Shown here in pieces: positions 7,784 through 15,985 of a stretch of 64,000 nucleotides of DNA. The stretch comes from Streptomyces sp. NBC_00525 (GTDB lineage: Bacteria > Actinomycetota > Actinomycetes > Streptomycetales > Streptomycetaceae): assembly GCF_036346595.1 (NCBI RefSeq), contig NZ_CP107834.1, positions 3,472,001 to 3,536,000 on the forward strand. The letters are read 5' to 3'. A program made the translations under genes and the position numbers. Position 1 is the first letter of the stretch; each line of letters starts with the position of its first letter. The notes under the pieces were generated by a model, which saw nothing but the letters and a program-made list of their open reading frames with translations, was not told where the DNA came from and made no database searches.

Positions 7784-9910
7784 ATGAGCTGGCTCCGGGC
7801 GCTGAAGGAGACCGCCCGCTCCGGCCTGAAGATCGAGCGGCGGCGCCTCGAACCGCTCGTCGCCGTGCGCGGCGCCGCCGGGCTCGCCCTCGTCATCGGG
7901 GTGAGCCTGGCCCTCTTCGGGCCCGTGGTCGCCGCCAGCTCCGCCTTCGGCGCGTTCCAGGCCGCCATCGCCACCTTCCAGCGCAGCTGGCGCCCCCGCC
8001 CGGTCCTCGCCCTGGTCTCCGGAATCAGCCTCGGACTCTCCACCTTCCTCGGCTATGTCACCGGCACCCATCTCGCGCTCTTCATGCTGCTCCTGGTCGT
8101 CTGGACCTTCCTCGCCGGGCTCGCCTGGGCGGCCGGTCCGACCGGGGGCATCATCGCCGCGTCCAACGTCGCGATCATGCTCGTCACCATCACCCTGCCC
8201 ACCTCCGCCGCCCAGGCCGCCCTGCACGGCGCGATGATCATGTTCGGCGGGGTCGTCCAGGCCGCGCTGATCGTGCTCTTCCCGATCCGCAGATGGGGCG
8301 CCCAGCGCGACGCGCTCGCCGACGCCCTGGCCGCCGAGGCCGACTACGCCCGGCGGCTGCGCCACGACCCGGTCGCCCACTTCGACCCGGAACCGCTGAT
8401 GGTCGCGCGCCGGGCCGCCGCCGTCACCGCCCGCGAGGCCCGCCGCCGCCCCGCCGAACTCCACGGCTCACGCGGGGTCGCCGAACGCATCAGACCCGTC
8501 CTCGCCTCCCTCGCCGACCCCGCCATGGGCGTGCCCGCCGAGGGCCCCCAGCGCGACCGCGTACGCGAACTGCTGGCCGCCGCCGGTTCGCTGCTCGACG
8601 CCGCCGCGCGTGCCATCCGCAAGGGCGACCCGGTCCGGCTGCCCGCCCCGGCCGTCGCCGCGCTCAGGACCCCCGACACCGGGGCCCTGCTCGCCGGCCC
8701 GCCGCTGCGCGCCGCCGACCGGCTCGCCGCCCTGCTCTCCGACGTGATCGAGGCCGCCGAGGGCGACGGCACGAAGGAGGAGCGGGCCGGGGCGCGGGAG
8801 GCCGCCGAGGCCATCGAGGACGGCACACCGCTCCGCGATCACCACCCGCGCCCCGGCCTGCTGCGCCTGGTGCCGGTGATCGTGCGGTCGATGCGCCGCG
8901 AGGTCCACCACGGCTCCCCGATCCTGCGGCACGCGGTGCGGATCGCCGTCGTCGCTGCGGTCGGCTACCTGGTCGGCCGGCTGCTGCCGCTGGGCCACGG
9001 CTACTGGGTGCCCATGGCGGCCGTGATGGTGATGCGGCCGGAGTTCTCCCAGACCTACTCCCGGGCGGTCGCCCGCTTCGGCGGCACCCTCGTCGGCGTC
9101 TTCCTCGCCTCGGCGATCGTCCAGGCCGCCCACCCCGGCACCGGCCCCCTCGCCGTGCTCGCCGTGATCTGCGCCCTGCTGATGTACCTGCTGATGCGGA
9201 CCGGCTACGCGGTCTCCCAGGCGTGCGTCGGCGCGTACGTCGTCTTCCTGCTCGGCATGGCCGGCGACGACCTCTCCCAGACCGTCTTCGAGCGGGTGCT
9301 CCTCACCCTGGCGGGCGGACTCCTGGCGATGATCTCGTACGCCGTCTACCCGGCCTGGGAGACCCCGCGCCTGCGGACCCGGCTCGGCGACTGGCTCAAG
9401 GCGGACGGCCGGTACGCCGCCGCCGTCGTCGAGCAGTACGGCGACCCGGCCGCGCGCGGCCACCACGACGTACGGGCGGCCCTGCTCGCCACCCGCGAGG
9501 CACGGGTCGCCTGGCAGGAGGCGGTGGCGACCGCCCGCCACGAACCGGTGCGCCACCGGGGCCTGTCGCACGGGGCGTCCGACGCCACCCAGCACGCCCT
9601 GGCCCAGTTCGGCCGGGTCGCCATGCTGCTGGAGGCCCATCTGCCGCCCGGTGGCGCGACGCCCGTACCGGGGGCCGCCCGGCTCGCGGAGGCGCTGCGC
9701 CGGGCGACGGACCGGGGCGCGAAGGCGGTGCGCGAGCGCCGGGTGCCGGACTGGACCCCGGTCCGCGAGGCGCTGGAGCGCTGGGAGGCGGAGTGCGCGG
9801 CGCGCGACGAGGCGGTGACCGGCGTACCGGCTCCCGCCCCGCTCGTACGCAACAGCGCCGGGCTGCTGCTCGAAGCCCTGGAGGACTTCTCGCGCGGCCT
9901 GACGTCGTGA
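7784..9910 (+). CDS. FUSC-family membrane protein (aromatic acid exporter-like)
   Basis: A 708-residue integral membrane protein of the FUSC/YccS-like family. It has two hydrophobic blocks: about 30-170 (LVIGVSLALFGPVVAASSAF, LALFMLLLVVWTFLAGLAWA) and about 375-520 (VVAAVGYLVGRLLPLGHGYW, LTLAGGLLAMISYAVYP). An Ala/Arg-rich cytoplasmic domain separates them, and a long soluble domain follows. The second block has the family segment YWVPMAAVMVMRPEFSQTYS. Members export aromatic acids or fusaric acid-like compounds; the substrate here is unknown. The ATG at 7784 has no strong ribosome site. Confidence 0.87.
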   Translation: MSWLRALKETARSGLKIERRRLEPLVAVRGAAGLALVIGVSLALFGPVVAASSAFGAFQAAIATFQRSWRPRPVLALVSGISLGLSTFLGYVTGTHLALFMLLLVVWTFLAGLAWAAGPTGGIIAASNVAIMLVTITLPTSAAQAALHGAMIMFGGVVQAALIVLFPIRRWGAQRDALADALAAEADYARRLRHDPVAHFDPEPLMVARRAAAVTAREARRRPAELHGSRGVAERIRPVLASLADPAMGVPAEGPQRDRVRELLAAAGSLLDAAARAIRKGDPVRLPAPAVAALRTPDTGALLAGPPLRAADRLAALLSDVIEAAEGDGTKEERAGAREAAEAIEDGTPLRDHHPRPGLLRLVPVIVRSMRREVHHGSPILRHAVRIAVVAAVGYLVGRLLPLGHGYWVPMAAVMVMRPEFSQTYSRAVARFGGTLVGVFLASAIVQAAHPGTGPLAVLAVICALLMYLLMRTGYAVSQACVGAYVVFLLGMAGDDLSQTVFERVLLTLAGGLLAMISYAVYPAWETPRLRTRLGDWLKADGRYAAAVVEQYGDPAARGHHDVRAALLATREARVAWQEAVATARHEPVRHRGLSHGASDATQHALAQFGRVAMLLEAHLPPGGATPVPGAARLAEALRRATDRGAKAVRERRVPDWTPVREALERWEAECAARDEAVTGVPAPAPLVRNSAGLLLEALEDFSRGLTS

Positions 9911-9920
9911 TGTCACGGCA

Positions 9921-10418
9921 CTACGGCTCCGGGACCTCCGGGACCTCGTCCATGTCCGGGTCGCCGCCCAGGCCGGGGTCCTCCATGTCGCCGGAGACGT
10001 CGGGCATCTCCGGCAGGTCGGGGAGGTCCACGCCCGCGGCGGCCCTCTTCAGCTCGTCCCGGGTCCCGCCGTCCCACGCGATGACGAGGGTCTTGCCGTC
10101 GTTGGACTCGACGGTCCCCGCGGTCCGTGCGGTGTCCCCGTCCGCGCACTCCAGCTTCAGCGTCGGCTTGTCCGCGTCCTTGACGCTCCCCGTGCAGACA
10201 TGGGCGTCGGCGACCAGGCTGGCCATGCCGTCGTTCACGGACAGCACCACCTGCTTGCCGTCCTTCTGGCTGATCCAGCCGCCCGCCAGGGACTTCACGT
10301 CCCCCGCCCCCTTGGCGTCCGCATCGTTCTTGTCACCGTCGCTTCCGCAACCGGTGAGCATCACCGCGGCCAACAGGCCGGCGGTCAGTATCGCGCCGGT
10401 CCGCGCGTTCCCGTACAT
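9921..10418 (-). CDS. Putative secreted lipoprotein
   Basis: A 165-residue protein with a lipoprotein signal peptide (hydrophobic stretch about 8-21, lipobox LTGC with Cys near 24). The mature part is a small hydrophilic domain (about 40-120) with two further cysteines (HVCTGS and LECADG) that could form a disulfide outside the cell. It ends in an acidic Asp/Pro/Glu/Met-rich tail. I do not recognise the domain. It is convergent with the FUSC gene, 10 bases away. Confidence 0.8.
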   Translation of the reverse strand: MYGNARTGAILTAGLLAAVMLTGCGSDGDKNDADAKGAGDVKSLAGGWISQKDGKQVVLSVNDGMASLVADAHVCTGSVKDADKPTLKLECADGDTARTAGTVESNDGKTLVIAWDGGTRDELKRAAAGVDLPDLPEMPDVSGDMEDPGLGGDPDMDEVPEVPEP

Positions 10419-10576
10419 GTCGATTTCCCCCTGTGATTGGAATGGTCACCTGAGTGACCGCCGACAAGCTATCAGCGATCCGAACGGCCTGTTGTGAGGT
10501 CAACTCGCTTGATCGGGAGCCGAAGAGGCCATTTACGCGTCTCTACGGACGGGAGCTGTAATCGCGGGAACACCCC

Positions 10577-10607
10577 GCGTGCACGTGCATCTGCCCGTGC
10601 ATCCGCT
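10577..10607 (+). promoter_or_regulatory. Operator copy A of the DUF397/ATPase/XRE locus
   Basis: A 31-bp element that recurs in inverted orientation at 11656-11686 with 29 of 31 bases identical. TGCAT occurs at 10586, 10598 and 10610, spaced 12 bp. The last copy falls about where the -35 would be for a good -10 (TATGAT, 10632-10637), which suggests activator-dependent transcription of the DUF397 gene. The XRE regulator encoded nearby is the obvious candidate to bind it; that is inference. Confidence 0.65.
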
Positions 10608-10681
10608 CATGCATCAGGAATTGAACACAGCTATGATCCCGGACAGTTGACACTTGCACCTTGCAACTCGGGGAGCGTCCT

Positions 10682-10918
10682 GTGCACCACGTGTACAACG
10701 GCATGGCGGCCACAGAGCTTCGCGGAGTCGTCTGGCAGAAGAGCAGACACAGCAACTCCCAGGGTTCCTGCGTGGAGTTCGCGAAACTGCCCGACGGGGG
10801 AGTGGCGATGCGCAATTCGCGCCACCCGGACGGCCCGGCCCTGGTCTACACGCCGGCCGAGATAGAGGCGTTGCTGCTCGGCGTCAAGGACGGCGAGTTC
10901 GACCACCTGGTGGGCTGA
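10682..10918 (+). CDS. DUF397 small regulatory protein
   Basis: A 78-residue DUF397 protein. The family core is WQKSRHSNSQGSCVEFAKLP (about 19-38), followed by VAMRNSRHPDGPALVYTPAE. DUF397 proteins are partners of XRE/DUF5753 regulators in Streptomyces (for example Scr2 with Scr1) and belong to the BldB/WhiJ-type development network. The GTG at 10682 is chosen because GGGGAG lies 7-12 bases upstream; GTG and ATG codons at 10691 and 10703 are alternatives. It is convergent to the HATPase gene; the XRE partner is encoded at 11872. Confidence 0.9.
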   Translation: MHHVYNGMAATELRGVVWQKSRHSNSQGSCVEFAKLPDGGVAMRNSRHPDGPALVYTPAEIEALLLGVKDGEFDHLVG

Positions 10919-10939
10919 ACCGCCTTCCGTACACCACAA

Positions 10940-10978
10940 AGGGCCGAACACACGCGGATTTCCGCGGTGTTCGGCCCT
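10940..10978. terminator. Bidirectional terminator between DUF397 and ATPase genes
   Basis: A 12-bp perfect stem (10940-10951 with 10967-10978), then one bulged base and a further 5-bp stem closing an ATTT loop. It can serve both convergent genes. Confidence 0.8.
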
Positions 10979-11024
10979 CGGGCGGTGTGTTGCGCGGTGC
11001 GCCGGCCGGTCGCACCGCCCCCCG

Positions 11025-11546
11025 TCACACCGGGTCGCCGAGCCGGAACAGCGCCCAGACGACCTTGCCTCGCGCCGCGGTGGTGCCCGCGACGCTCTCG
11101 GTACTCAGTACGGGCGACGGGTGCCATCCCCAGCAGTCGCTGAACGACTCCACCAGGAAGAGGCCCCGGCCCGATTCGGCCGAGTCCGCCGCCTCCGAGG
11201 CGACCGGACTGGCATGGCTCGGATCGCGCACCGCGCACACCAGCCGCGAGGTCCAGCGCAGCAGATGCAGCCGCACGGGCCGCTCCTGGGCCTCGCGCGG
11301 GGCGTCGGCCGGCAGGGCGTGCCGCAGCGCGTTGGTCACCAGCTCGGAGACGACCAGCGCGACATCGTCGAACCGCTCGCTCAGCCCCCAGCCCCCCAGG
11401 GTCACCCGAGTGAACTGCCGAGCCCCGCCCACCGCTTCGTAGCGGGCGGGCAGTGTGCAGGTGGCTGATCCGGAGACGGCTGAGGGATCGATGGGGGGAA
11501 GCCCCTGCCGTAACGGCTCGAGCATCGTCGATCCATTCGTCCCCAT
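11025..11546 (-). CDS. ATP-binding protein (anti-sigma/SpoIIAB-like HATPase)
   Basis: A 173-residue single-domain GHKL ATPase of the RsbW/SpoIIAB type. The N-box is VVSELVTNALRHA (about 75-87), the G1-type segment is VRDPSHASP (about 117-125), and the glycine segment is SGRGLFLVESFSDCWGW. Such proteins bind or phosphorylate sigma factors or anti-sigma antagonists; in WhiJ-like loci they accompany a DUF397 protein and an XRE regulator, as here. The ATG at 11546 has GGGAG eight bases upstream. An in-frame extension to 11684 would run through operator copy B and is rejected. Confidence 0.88.
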   Translation of the reverse strand: MGTNGSTMLEPLRQGLPPIDPSAVSGSATCTLPARYEAVGGARQFTRVTLGGWGLSERFDDVALVVSELVTNALRHALPADAPREAQERPVRLHLLRWTSRLVCAVRDPSHASPVASEAADSAESGRGLFLVESFSDCWGWHPSPVLSTESVAGTTAARGKVVWALFRLGDPV

Positions 11547-11871
11547 GCGAGGCACTCCCGGTAATCGCGGCTGTATCGGTACTGCGTACCGGGGAACAGC
11601 GGCACAACACGAACGAGCACGCAGGTGCGCGGGCTCCATGGTTCCGAATGCGCACAGCAGATGCAAGGGCAGATGCACGTGCACGCGCCGGACCTGTCCG
11701 ACGCCGTCCCTTACGGGTCATTTCTTCCCGGCCCGTGTTTCGCCCACTTCCAAAGGTCTTCCCATTTCCGTAATCGAATGAGTACGGGCTGAAGCGTTTT
11801 GATGGCAGAATCCGGCACTTGGGGTTCAGGGGGAGCCCCGATGCCAGGAAGCGATGGGGAGGGTTGGACCA
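11547..11871. other. Divergent regulatory region between ATPase and XRE genes
   Basis: These 325 bp separate the two divergent genes. The only clear element is operator copy B at 11656-11686, about 110 bp upstream of the ATPase start. The 11780-11860 part before the XRE gene has no copy of it. I see no small gene or strong hairpin. Confidence 0.6.
11656..11686 (-). promoter_or_regulatory. Operator copy B, inverted repeat of copy A
   Basis: On the minus strand this matches 10577-10607 at 29 of 31 bases, so it faces the ATPase gene the way copy A faces the DUF397 gene. The 12-bp spaced TGCATC motif is present twice. The conservation of both sequence and orientation indicates a shared regulator. 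Confidence 0.65.
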
Positions 11872-12735
11872 GTGGCGGCAGGCGAGTCGAGTGGGTCCGT
11901 GGTGCGACGCATCCTGCTGGGCTCCCAGCTCAGGAGACTGCGTGACTCGCGAGGCATCACGCGCGAAGCGGCCGGCTACTCCATCCGGGCCTCCGAGTCG
12001 AAGATCAGCCGCATGGAGTTGGGACGGGTGAGCTTCAAGGCCAGGGACGTCGAGGATCTGCTCACGCTCTACGGCGTCACGGACGAGGCGGAGCGCGACT
12101 CCCTGCTCGCCCTGGCCCGTGAGGCCAACGTGGCGGGCTGGTGGCACAGTTACGGGGACGTACTGCCCGGCTGGTTCCAGACGTACGTCGGTCTGGAGGG
12201 TGCGGCCTCGCTCATCAGGATCTACGAGGTCCAGTTCGTGCACGGACTGCTGCAGACCGAGGACTACGCCCACGCGGTCGTCGCGCGCGGTATGCGCGGG
12301 GCGCCGGCCGCCGAGATCGAGCGCCGGGTCGCACTGCGCCTGGAGCGGCAGAAAGTGCTCGTCTCCGAGCGCGCCCCCCGTTTCCACGCGGTCCTGGACG
12401 AGGCCGCGCTGCGCCGCCCGTACGGCGGCCGCGAGGTGATGCGGGCGCAATTGCGGCATCTGATCGATATGTCGGAGCAGCCGAACATCACGCTCCAGGT
12501 GATGCCGTTCAGTTTCGGCGGCCACTCCGGCGAGAGCGGTTCCTTCACGATGCTGCGATTCCCGGAATCCGATCTGTCGGACATTGTCTATTTGGAGCAG
12601 CTGACAAGTGCGCTCTATCTGGACAAGGACGAGGAGGTCGCCCAGTACGAAAAGGCGATGACGCGGCTCCACGAGGACAGTCCGGGTCCGGAAGAGAGTC
12701 GTGACCTGCTGCGCGGACTTCTCCAACTCTCCTGA
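11872..12735 (+). CDS. XRE-family regulator with DUF5753 (WhiJ-like)
   Basis: A 287-residue regulator. It has a helix-turn-helix near 15-60 (LGSQLRRLRDSRGITREAAG, then IRASESKISRMELG) followed by a DUF5753 domain (about 95-275: YEVQFVHGLLQTEDYAHAVV, QPNITLQVMPFSFGGHSGES). The locus, with DUF397 and HATPase genes, matches the whiJ-type arrangement that controls differentiation in Streptomyces; DUF397 partners are thought to modulate DNA binding. I chose the GTG at 11872, nine bases after GGGAGGG. The in-frame ATG at 11854 is an alternative with a poorly spaced site. Confidence 0.9.
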   Translation: MAAGESSGSVVRRILLGSQLRRLRDSRGITREAAGYSIRASESKISRMELGRVSFKARDVEDLLTLYGVTDEAERDSLLALAREANVAGWWHSYGDVLPGWFQTYVGLEGAASLIRIYEVQFVHGLLQTEDYAHAVVARGMRGAPAAEIERRVALRLERQKVLVSERAPRFHAVLDEAALRRPYGGREVMRAQLRHLIDMSEQPNITLQVMPFSFGGHSGESGSFTMLRFPESDLSDIVYLEQLTSALYLDKDEEVAQYEKAMTRLHEDSPGPEESRDLLRGLLQLS

Positions 12736-12792
12736 AATTTCAGTAGGATGACGTTCCCACAGGAGTCTGCACCTGAGCTGTTAAGGGATCGC

Positions 12793-14250
12793 ATGTCCTT
12801 CTTCCAAGAGCTGGCCGGCCAGTACATCGACGGTGAATGGCGGACGGGCACCGGCTCCTGGGACATCATCGATTTCAACCCGTACAACGGGGAGAAGCTC
12901 GCCGCGATCACCATCGCCACGGCCGCCGAGGTGGACGAGGCGTACCGCGCCGCCGAACGCGCGCAGGGCGAGTGGGCCGCGACCAGCCCGTACCGCCGCC
13001 GCGACGTCCTGGAACGCGCCCTGCGGGTCACCGAGCGAATGGCCGGTGAGATCACCGGGGCGATCATCGACGAACTGGGCGGCACCCGCACCAAGGCGGA
13101 GTACGAACTGGGCCTCGCCCAGGAATTCCTGCGGGAGGCCATCCGCCAGGCGCTGTCCCCGGAGGGCCGCATCCTGCCCTCCGCCGCGGACGGCCGGGAG
13201 AACCTGCTCTACCGGCTGCCGGTGGGTGTCGTCGGCGTCATCAGCCCGTTCAACTTCCCGCTCCTGGTGACGATGAAGTCCGTCGCCCCCGCGCTCGCCC
13301 TCGGCAACGCGGTCGTCGTCAAGGCCAACCAGAACTCGCCCGTCGTCGGCGGCGGCCTGGTCGCCAGGATCTTCGAGGAGGCCGGGCTGCCGGCCGGGCT
13401 GCTCAACGTCGTCGTCACGGACATCGCCGAGATAGGCGACGCCTTCATCGAGCACCCCGTGCCCAGCGTGATCTCCTTCGCCGGCTCGGACCGCGTCGGC
13501 CGCCATGTCGCCGCCGCGGCGGGTGCCCTCTTCAAGCGCACCATCCTCGAACTCAGCGGCAACAGCGCCCTGGTGGTCCTGGACGACGCCGACGTCGACT
13601 ACGCGGTGGACGCCGCCGTCTTCAGCCGGTTCATCTACTCCGGCCAGGTCTGCATGGCCGCCAACCGCATCCTCGTGGACCGCGCGGTGGCCGACGAGTT
13701 CACCGAGAAGTTCTGCGCCCGTGTGGCCGCCCTCAAGACCGGCGACCCGCGTGAGCCGGACACCCGCATCGGCCCGGTCATCAACACCTTCCACGCCGAC
13801 TCGCTGGCCGTCCTGGTGGACCAGGCGATCGCCGAGGGCGCCGAGGCGCCGGTCCGCGGCTGGGTGCGCGGCAACCTCGTCGAGCCGACCGTGCTCACCG
13901 GGCTGCCCGAGGGCTCCCCGCTGCTGAACCAGGAGATCTTCGGGCCCGTCGCGCTGCTGGTCGCCTTCGACGGCGAGGACGAGGCCGTGCGCATCGTCAA
14001 CGACAGCCCGTACGGTCTCAGCGGCGCCGTGCACACCGCCCGCACCGGGCGCGGGGTCCGGTTCGCCCAGCGCATCCGCAGCGGCATGTTCCACGTCAAC
14101 GACTCCACCGTGCACGACGATCCGGGCATCGCCTTCGGCGGCGAGAAGGACTCCGGCCTCGGCCGGATGAACGGCGACGCGGCGGTGGAGGCGTTCACCA
14201 CCCAGAAGTGGATCTCCGTCCAGCACGGCCGCAGCGTCTTCCCCTTCTGA
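12793..14250 (+). CDS. NAD(P)-dependent aldehyde dehydrogenase
   Basis: A 485-residue cytoplasmic enzyme of the ALDH superfamily that oxidises an aldehyde to an acid. Visible residues are Asn154 (SPFNFP, oxyanion hole), Lys177 (VVVKAN, cofactor), the general base Glu253 (LELSGNS) and the nucleophile Cys287 (SGQVCMAANR). NQEIFGPVALL and GGEKDSGLGRMNGD mark the C-terminal region. The length is normal. It resembles benzaldehyde/vanillin dehydrogenase-like members, but the substrate is not certain. The ATG at 12793 follows AAGGGA; the frame is open upstream to 12748 without a site. Confidence 0.9.
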   Translation: MSFFQELAGQYIDGEWRTGTGSWDIIDFNPYNGEKLAAITIATAAEVDEAYRAAERAQGEWAATSPYRRRDVLERALRVTERMAGEITGAIIDELGGTRTKAEYELGLAQEFLREAIRQALSPEGRILPSAADGRENLLYRLPVGVVGVISPFNFPLLVTMKSVAPALALGNAVVVKANQNSPVVGGGLVARIFEEAGLPAGLLNVVVTDIAEIGDAFIEHPVPSVISFAGSDRVGRHVAAAAGALFKRTILELSGNSALVVLDDADVDYAVDAAVFSRFIYSGQVCMAANRILVDRAVADEFTEKFCARVAALKTGDPREPDTRIGPVINTFHADSLAVLVDQAIAEGAEAPVRGWVRGNLVEPTVLTGLPEGSPLLNQEIFGPVALLVAFDGEDEAVRIVNDSPYGLSGAVHTARTGRGVRFAQRIRSGMFHVNDSTVHDDPGIAFGGEKDSGLGRMNGDAAVEAFTTQKWISVQHGRSVFPF

Positions 14251-14277
14251 TCCGACCCCGCACGGCCCCTCCCGTTA

Positions 14278-14301
14278 CTCTGGTCACCGGGTTGACCAGA
14301 G
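14278..14301. promoter_or_regulatory. Palindromic operator before the PadR gene
   Basis: A perfect inverted repeat, CTCTGGTCA-N6-TGACCAGAG, ends 10 bases before the PadR start codon. Autorepression is typical of PadR regulators and this is the natural site. It resembles the elements before the ABC genes at 14967-15028 but has a 6-bp rather than 4-bp spacer between TGGTCA-like halves. Confidence 0.65.
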
Positions 14302-14311
14302 AGGTGAGGGC

Positions 14312-14953
14312 ATGTCCGCGATCCGGCTGCTGGTCCTCGGCGCCGTGCGCCAGCACGGCCGGGCCCACGGCTACCAGGTCCGCAACGACCTGGAGTACTG
14401 GGGCGCCCACGAGTGGTCCAACGCCAAGCCCGGCTCCGTCTACCACGCGCTCAAGCAGCTCGCGAAGCAGGGCATGCTCCTCGCCCACGAGGTGGCCCCG
14501 AGCACGGCGGGCGGCCCGCCGCGCATCGAGTACGAGATCACCGAGCGCGGCACCGGGGAGTACCTCGCCCTGCTGCGCACCTCGCTGACCTCGTACGACC
14601 AGCGCATGGACGTCCTCTCGGCGGGCATCGGCTTCATCGTCGACCTGGAGCGCACCGAGGCGGTCGCGCTGCTCCGTGAGCGGCTGGAGAACCTCGCCAC
14701 CTGGCGCACCGCCGTCACCGAGCACTACCTCCCGGAGGGCGGGCCCGAGGCGCTGGGCCACATCGGCGAGGTCATGAACTACTGGGTGCACTCGGCGGAC
14801 GCCGGCGCGGAGTGGACGCGCGGCCTGATCGCCCGCATCGAGGGCGGGGCGTACGTCTTCGCCGGCGAGGGGGAGCCCTTCGTCGGCGTACTCGCCGAGG
14901 GCGAGGAGAACCCGTACGCGACGGGCATCCCCGATCCGGGCGACGCGGACTGA
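14312..14953 (+). CDS. PadR-family transcriptional regulator
   Basis: A 213-residue repressor. The PadR winged helix occupies about 1-90 (IRLLVLGAVRQHGRAHGYQV, KPGSVYHALKQLAKQGML, IEYEITERG). A C-terminal helical domain with Trp and Tyr residues is likely used for dimerisation and ligand binding. It lies directly upstream of an ABC export pair in the same direction, an arrangement in which PadR proteins repress a drug exporter until a ligand binds. The start at 14312 is preceded by GAGGTGAGGG. It is probably autoregulated through the palindrome at 14278-14301. Confidence 0.9.
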   Translation: MSAIRLLVLGAVRQHGRAHGYQVRNDLEYWGAHEWSNAKPGSVYHALKQLAKQGMLLAHEVAPSTAGGPPRIEYEITERGTGEYLALLRTSLTSYDQRMDVLSAGIGFIVDLERTEAVALLRERLENLATWRTAVTEHYLPEGGPEALGHIGEVMNYWVHSADAGAEWTRGLIARIEGGAYVFAGEGEPFVGVLAEGEENPYATGIPDPGDAD

Positions 14954-14966
14954 CGGCCGACCCGAC

Positions 14967-15028
14967 TAATCAAGTTTGACCAATGCCGGATCGTGGCTTA
15001 CCTTCGACGTGCTAGTCAAGTTTGACTA
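14967..15028 (+). promoter_or_regulatory. Promoter with two PadR-like operators before the ABC exporter
   Basis: Two 16-bp elements, TAATCAAGTTTGACCA (14967-14982) and TAGTCAAGTTTGACTA (15013-15028), lie 46 bp apart. The second is a 7-2-7 inverted repeat. A -35 TTGACC (14976-14981) and a -10 TACCTT (14999-15004), 17 bp apart, place the first operator on the -35 and the second just after the start of transcription, a repression geometry. Confidence 0.65.
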
Positions 15029-15042
15029 CTGGGGGTGTGGCC

Positions 15043-15985
15043 GTGCGGGACGCGATCATGGTCGAGGGAATGCGCAAACGGTACGGGGGGAGGTGCGCTG
15101 GACGGGCTGGACCTGACGGTCGCCCGCTCCACCGTGCATGCCGTGCTCGGACCCAACGGGGCCGGCAAGTCCACGGCGGTCCGCGCCCTGGCGACCCTGC
15201 TGCGGTACGACGAGGGCCGGGCCGAGGTCGCCGGGTACGACGTGCGGCTCCGGCCGCGCGAGGTCCGCCGCCGCATCGGGCTGCTCGGGCAGTACGCGGC
15301 GCTGGACGAGGAGCTGGACGGCCGGCAGAACCTGGAGATGTTCGGCAGGCTGCACCACCTGGGCGCCCGCCGGGCCGGGGCGCGGGCCGGTGAACTGCTC
15401 GACCGCTTCGGCCTAGCGGACACCGGCCGCAAGGCCGTCCGCCACTACAGCGGAGGCATGCGCCGCCGCCTGGACCTGGCGGCCTCGCTGATCACCGGCC
15501 CCGAGGTGCTGTTCCTGGACGAGCCGACGACCGGCCTCGACCCGCGCGGCCGGGCCGAGGTGTGGGCGGCGGTGCGCTCCCTGGTCGGCGACGGCACGAG
15601 CGTGCTGCTCACCACGCAGTACCTGGAGGAGGCGGACCAGCTGGCGGACCGGATCTCCCTGATGGACGGCGGCCGGGTGGTCGCCGAGGGCACGGCCGAC
15701 GAGCTGAAGACCCGCGTCGGCGGCGACCGCATCGACGTCGTCGTGCGCGACGCCTCCCAGCTGGCGCGCGCCGCCGCGCTGCTCGACGGCGGCGTGGTCA
15801 CCGACCCGGAGCGCCGGATCGTCGGCGCCCCGGCCCCGGACCGGATGGCGGCGCTCGCCGCGGCGGTGCGGGCGCTGACGGACGCGGGCATCGAGGCGGA
15901 GGACATCGCGGTGCGCCGCCCGACCCTGGACGAGGTCTTCCTGACCCTGACGGGCGGCCGGAACGAGACGGAGGTGGCCGCATGA
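15043..15985 (+). CDS. ABC transporter ATP-binding protein (DrrA type), apparent frameshift near the 5' end
   Basis: The ATPase of a drug/antibiotic exporter. It has Walker [10 protein letters not shown], signature [14 protein letters not shown], Walker [14 protein letters not shown], a switch His ([10 protein letters not shown] region) and the DrrA-type C-terminal domain ([12 protein letters not shown]). The natural N-terminus [16 protein letters not shown] starts at the GTG at 15043 after GGGGG, but it is one frame away from the rest ([20 protein letters not shown]). Removing one G from the run at 15085-15090 joins them. As given, the only uninterrupted frame starts at a GTG at 15035 with an unrelated N-terminus. 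This is a sequencing error or a real inactivating or phase-variable change. It overlaps the permease gene by ATGA. Confidence 0.8.

Noticed and set aside
4736..8464. A 1242-residue minus-strand frame
   Set aside because: Only the part from 6451 down is the polymerase. The rest is an open frame opposite the DUF2786 and FUSC genes with Gly/Arg/Glu-rich nonsense sequence.
11547..11684. In-frame N-terminal extension of the ATPase
   Set aside because: It would cover operator copy B, lacks a good ribosome site and shows no conserved sequence; the ATG at 11546 has GGGAG at eight bases.
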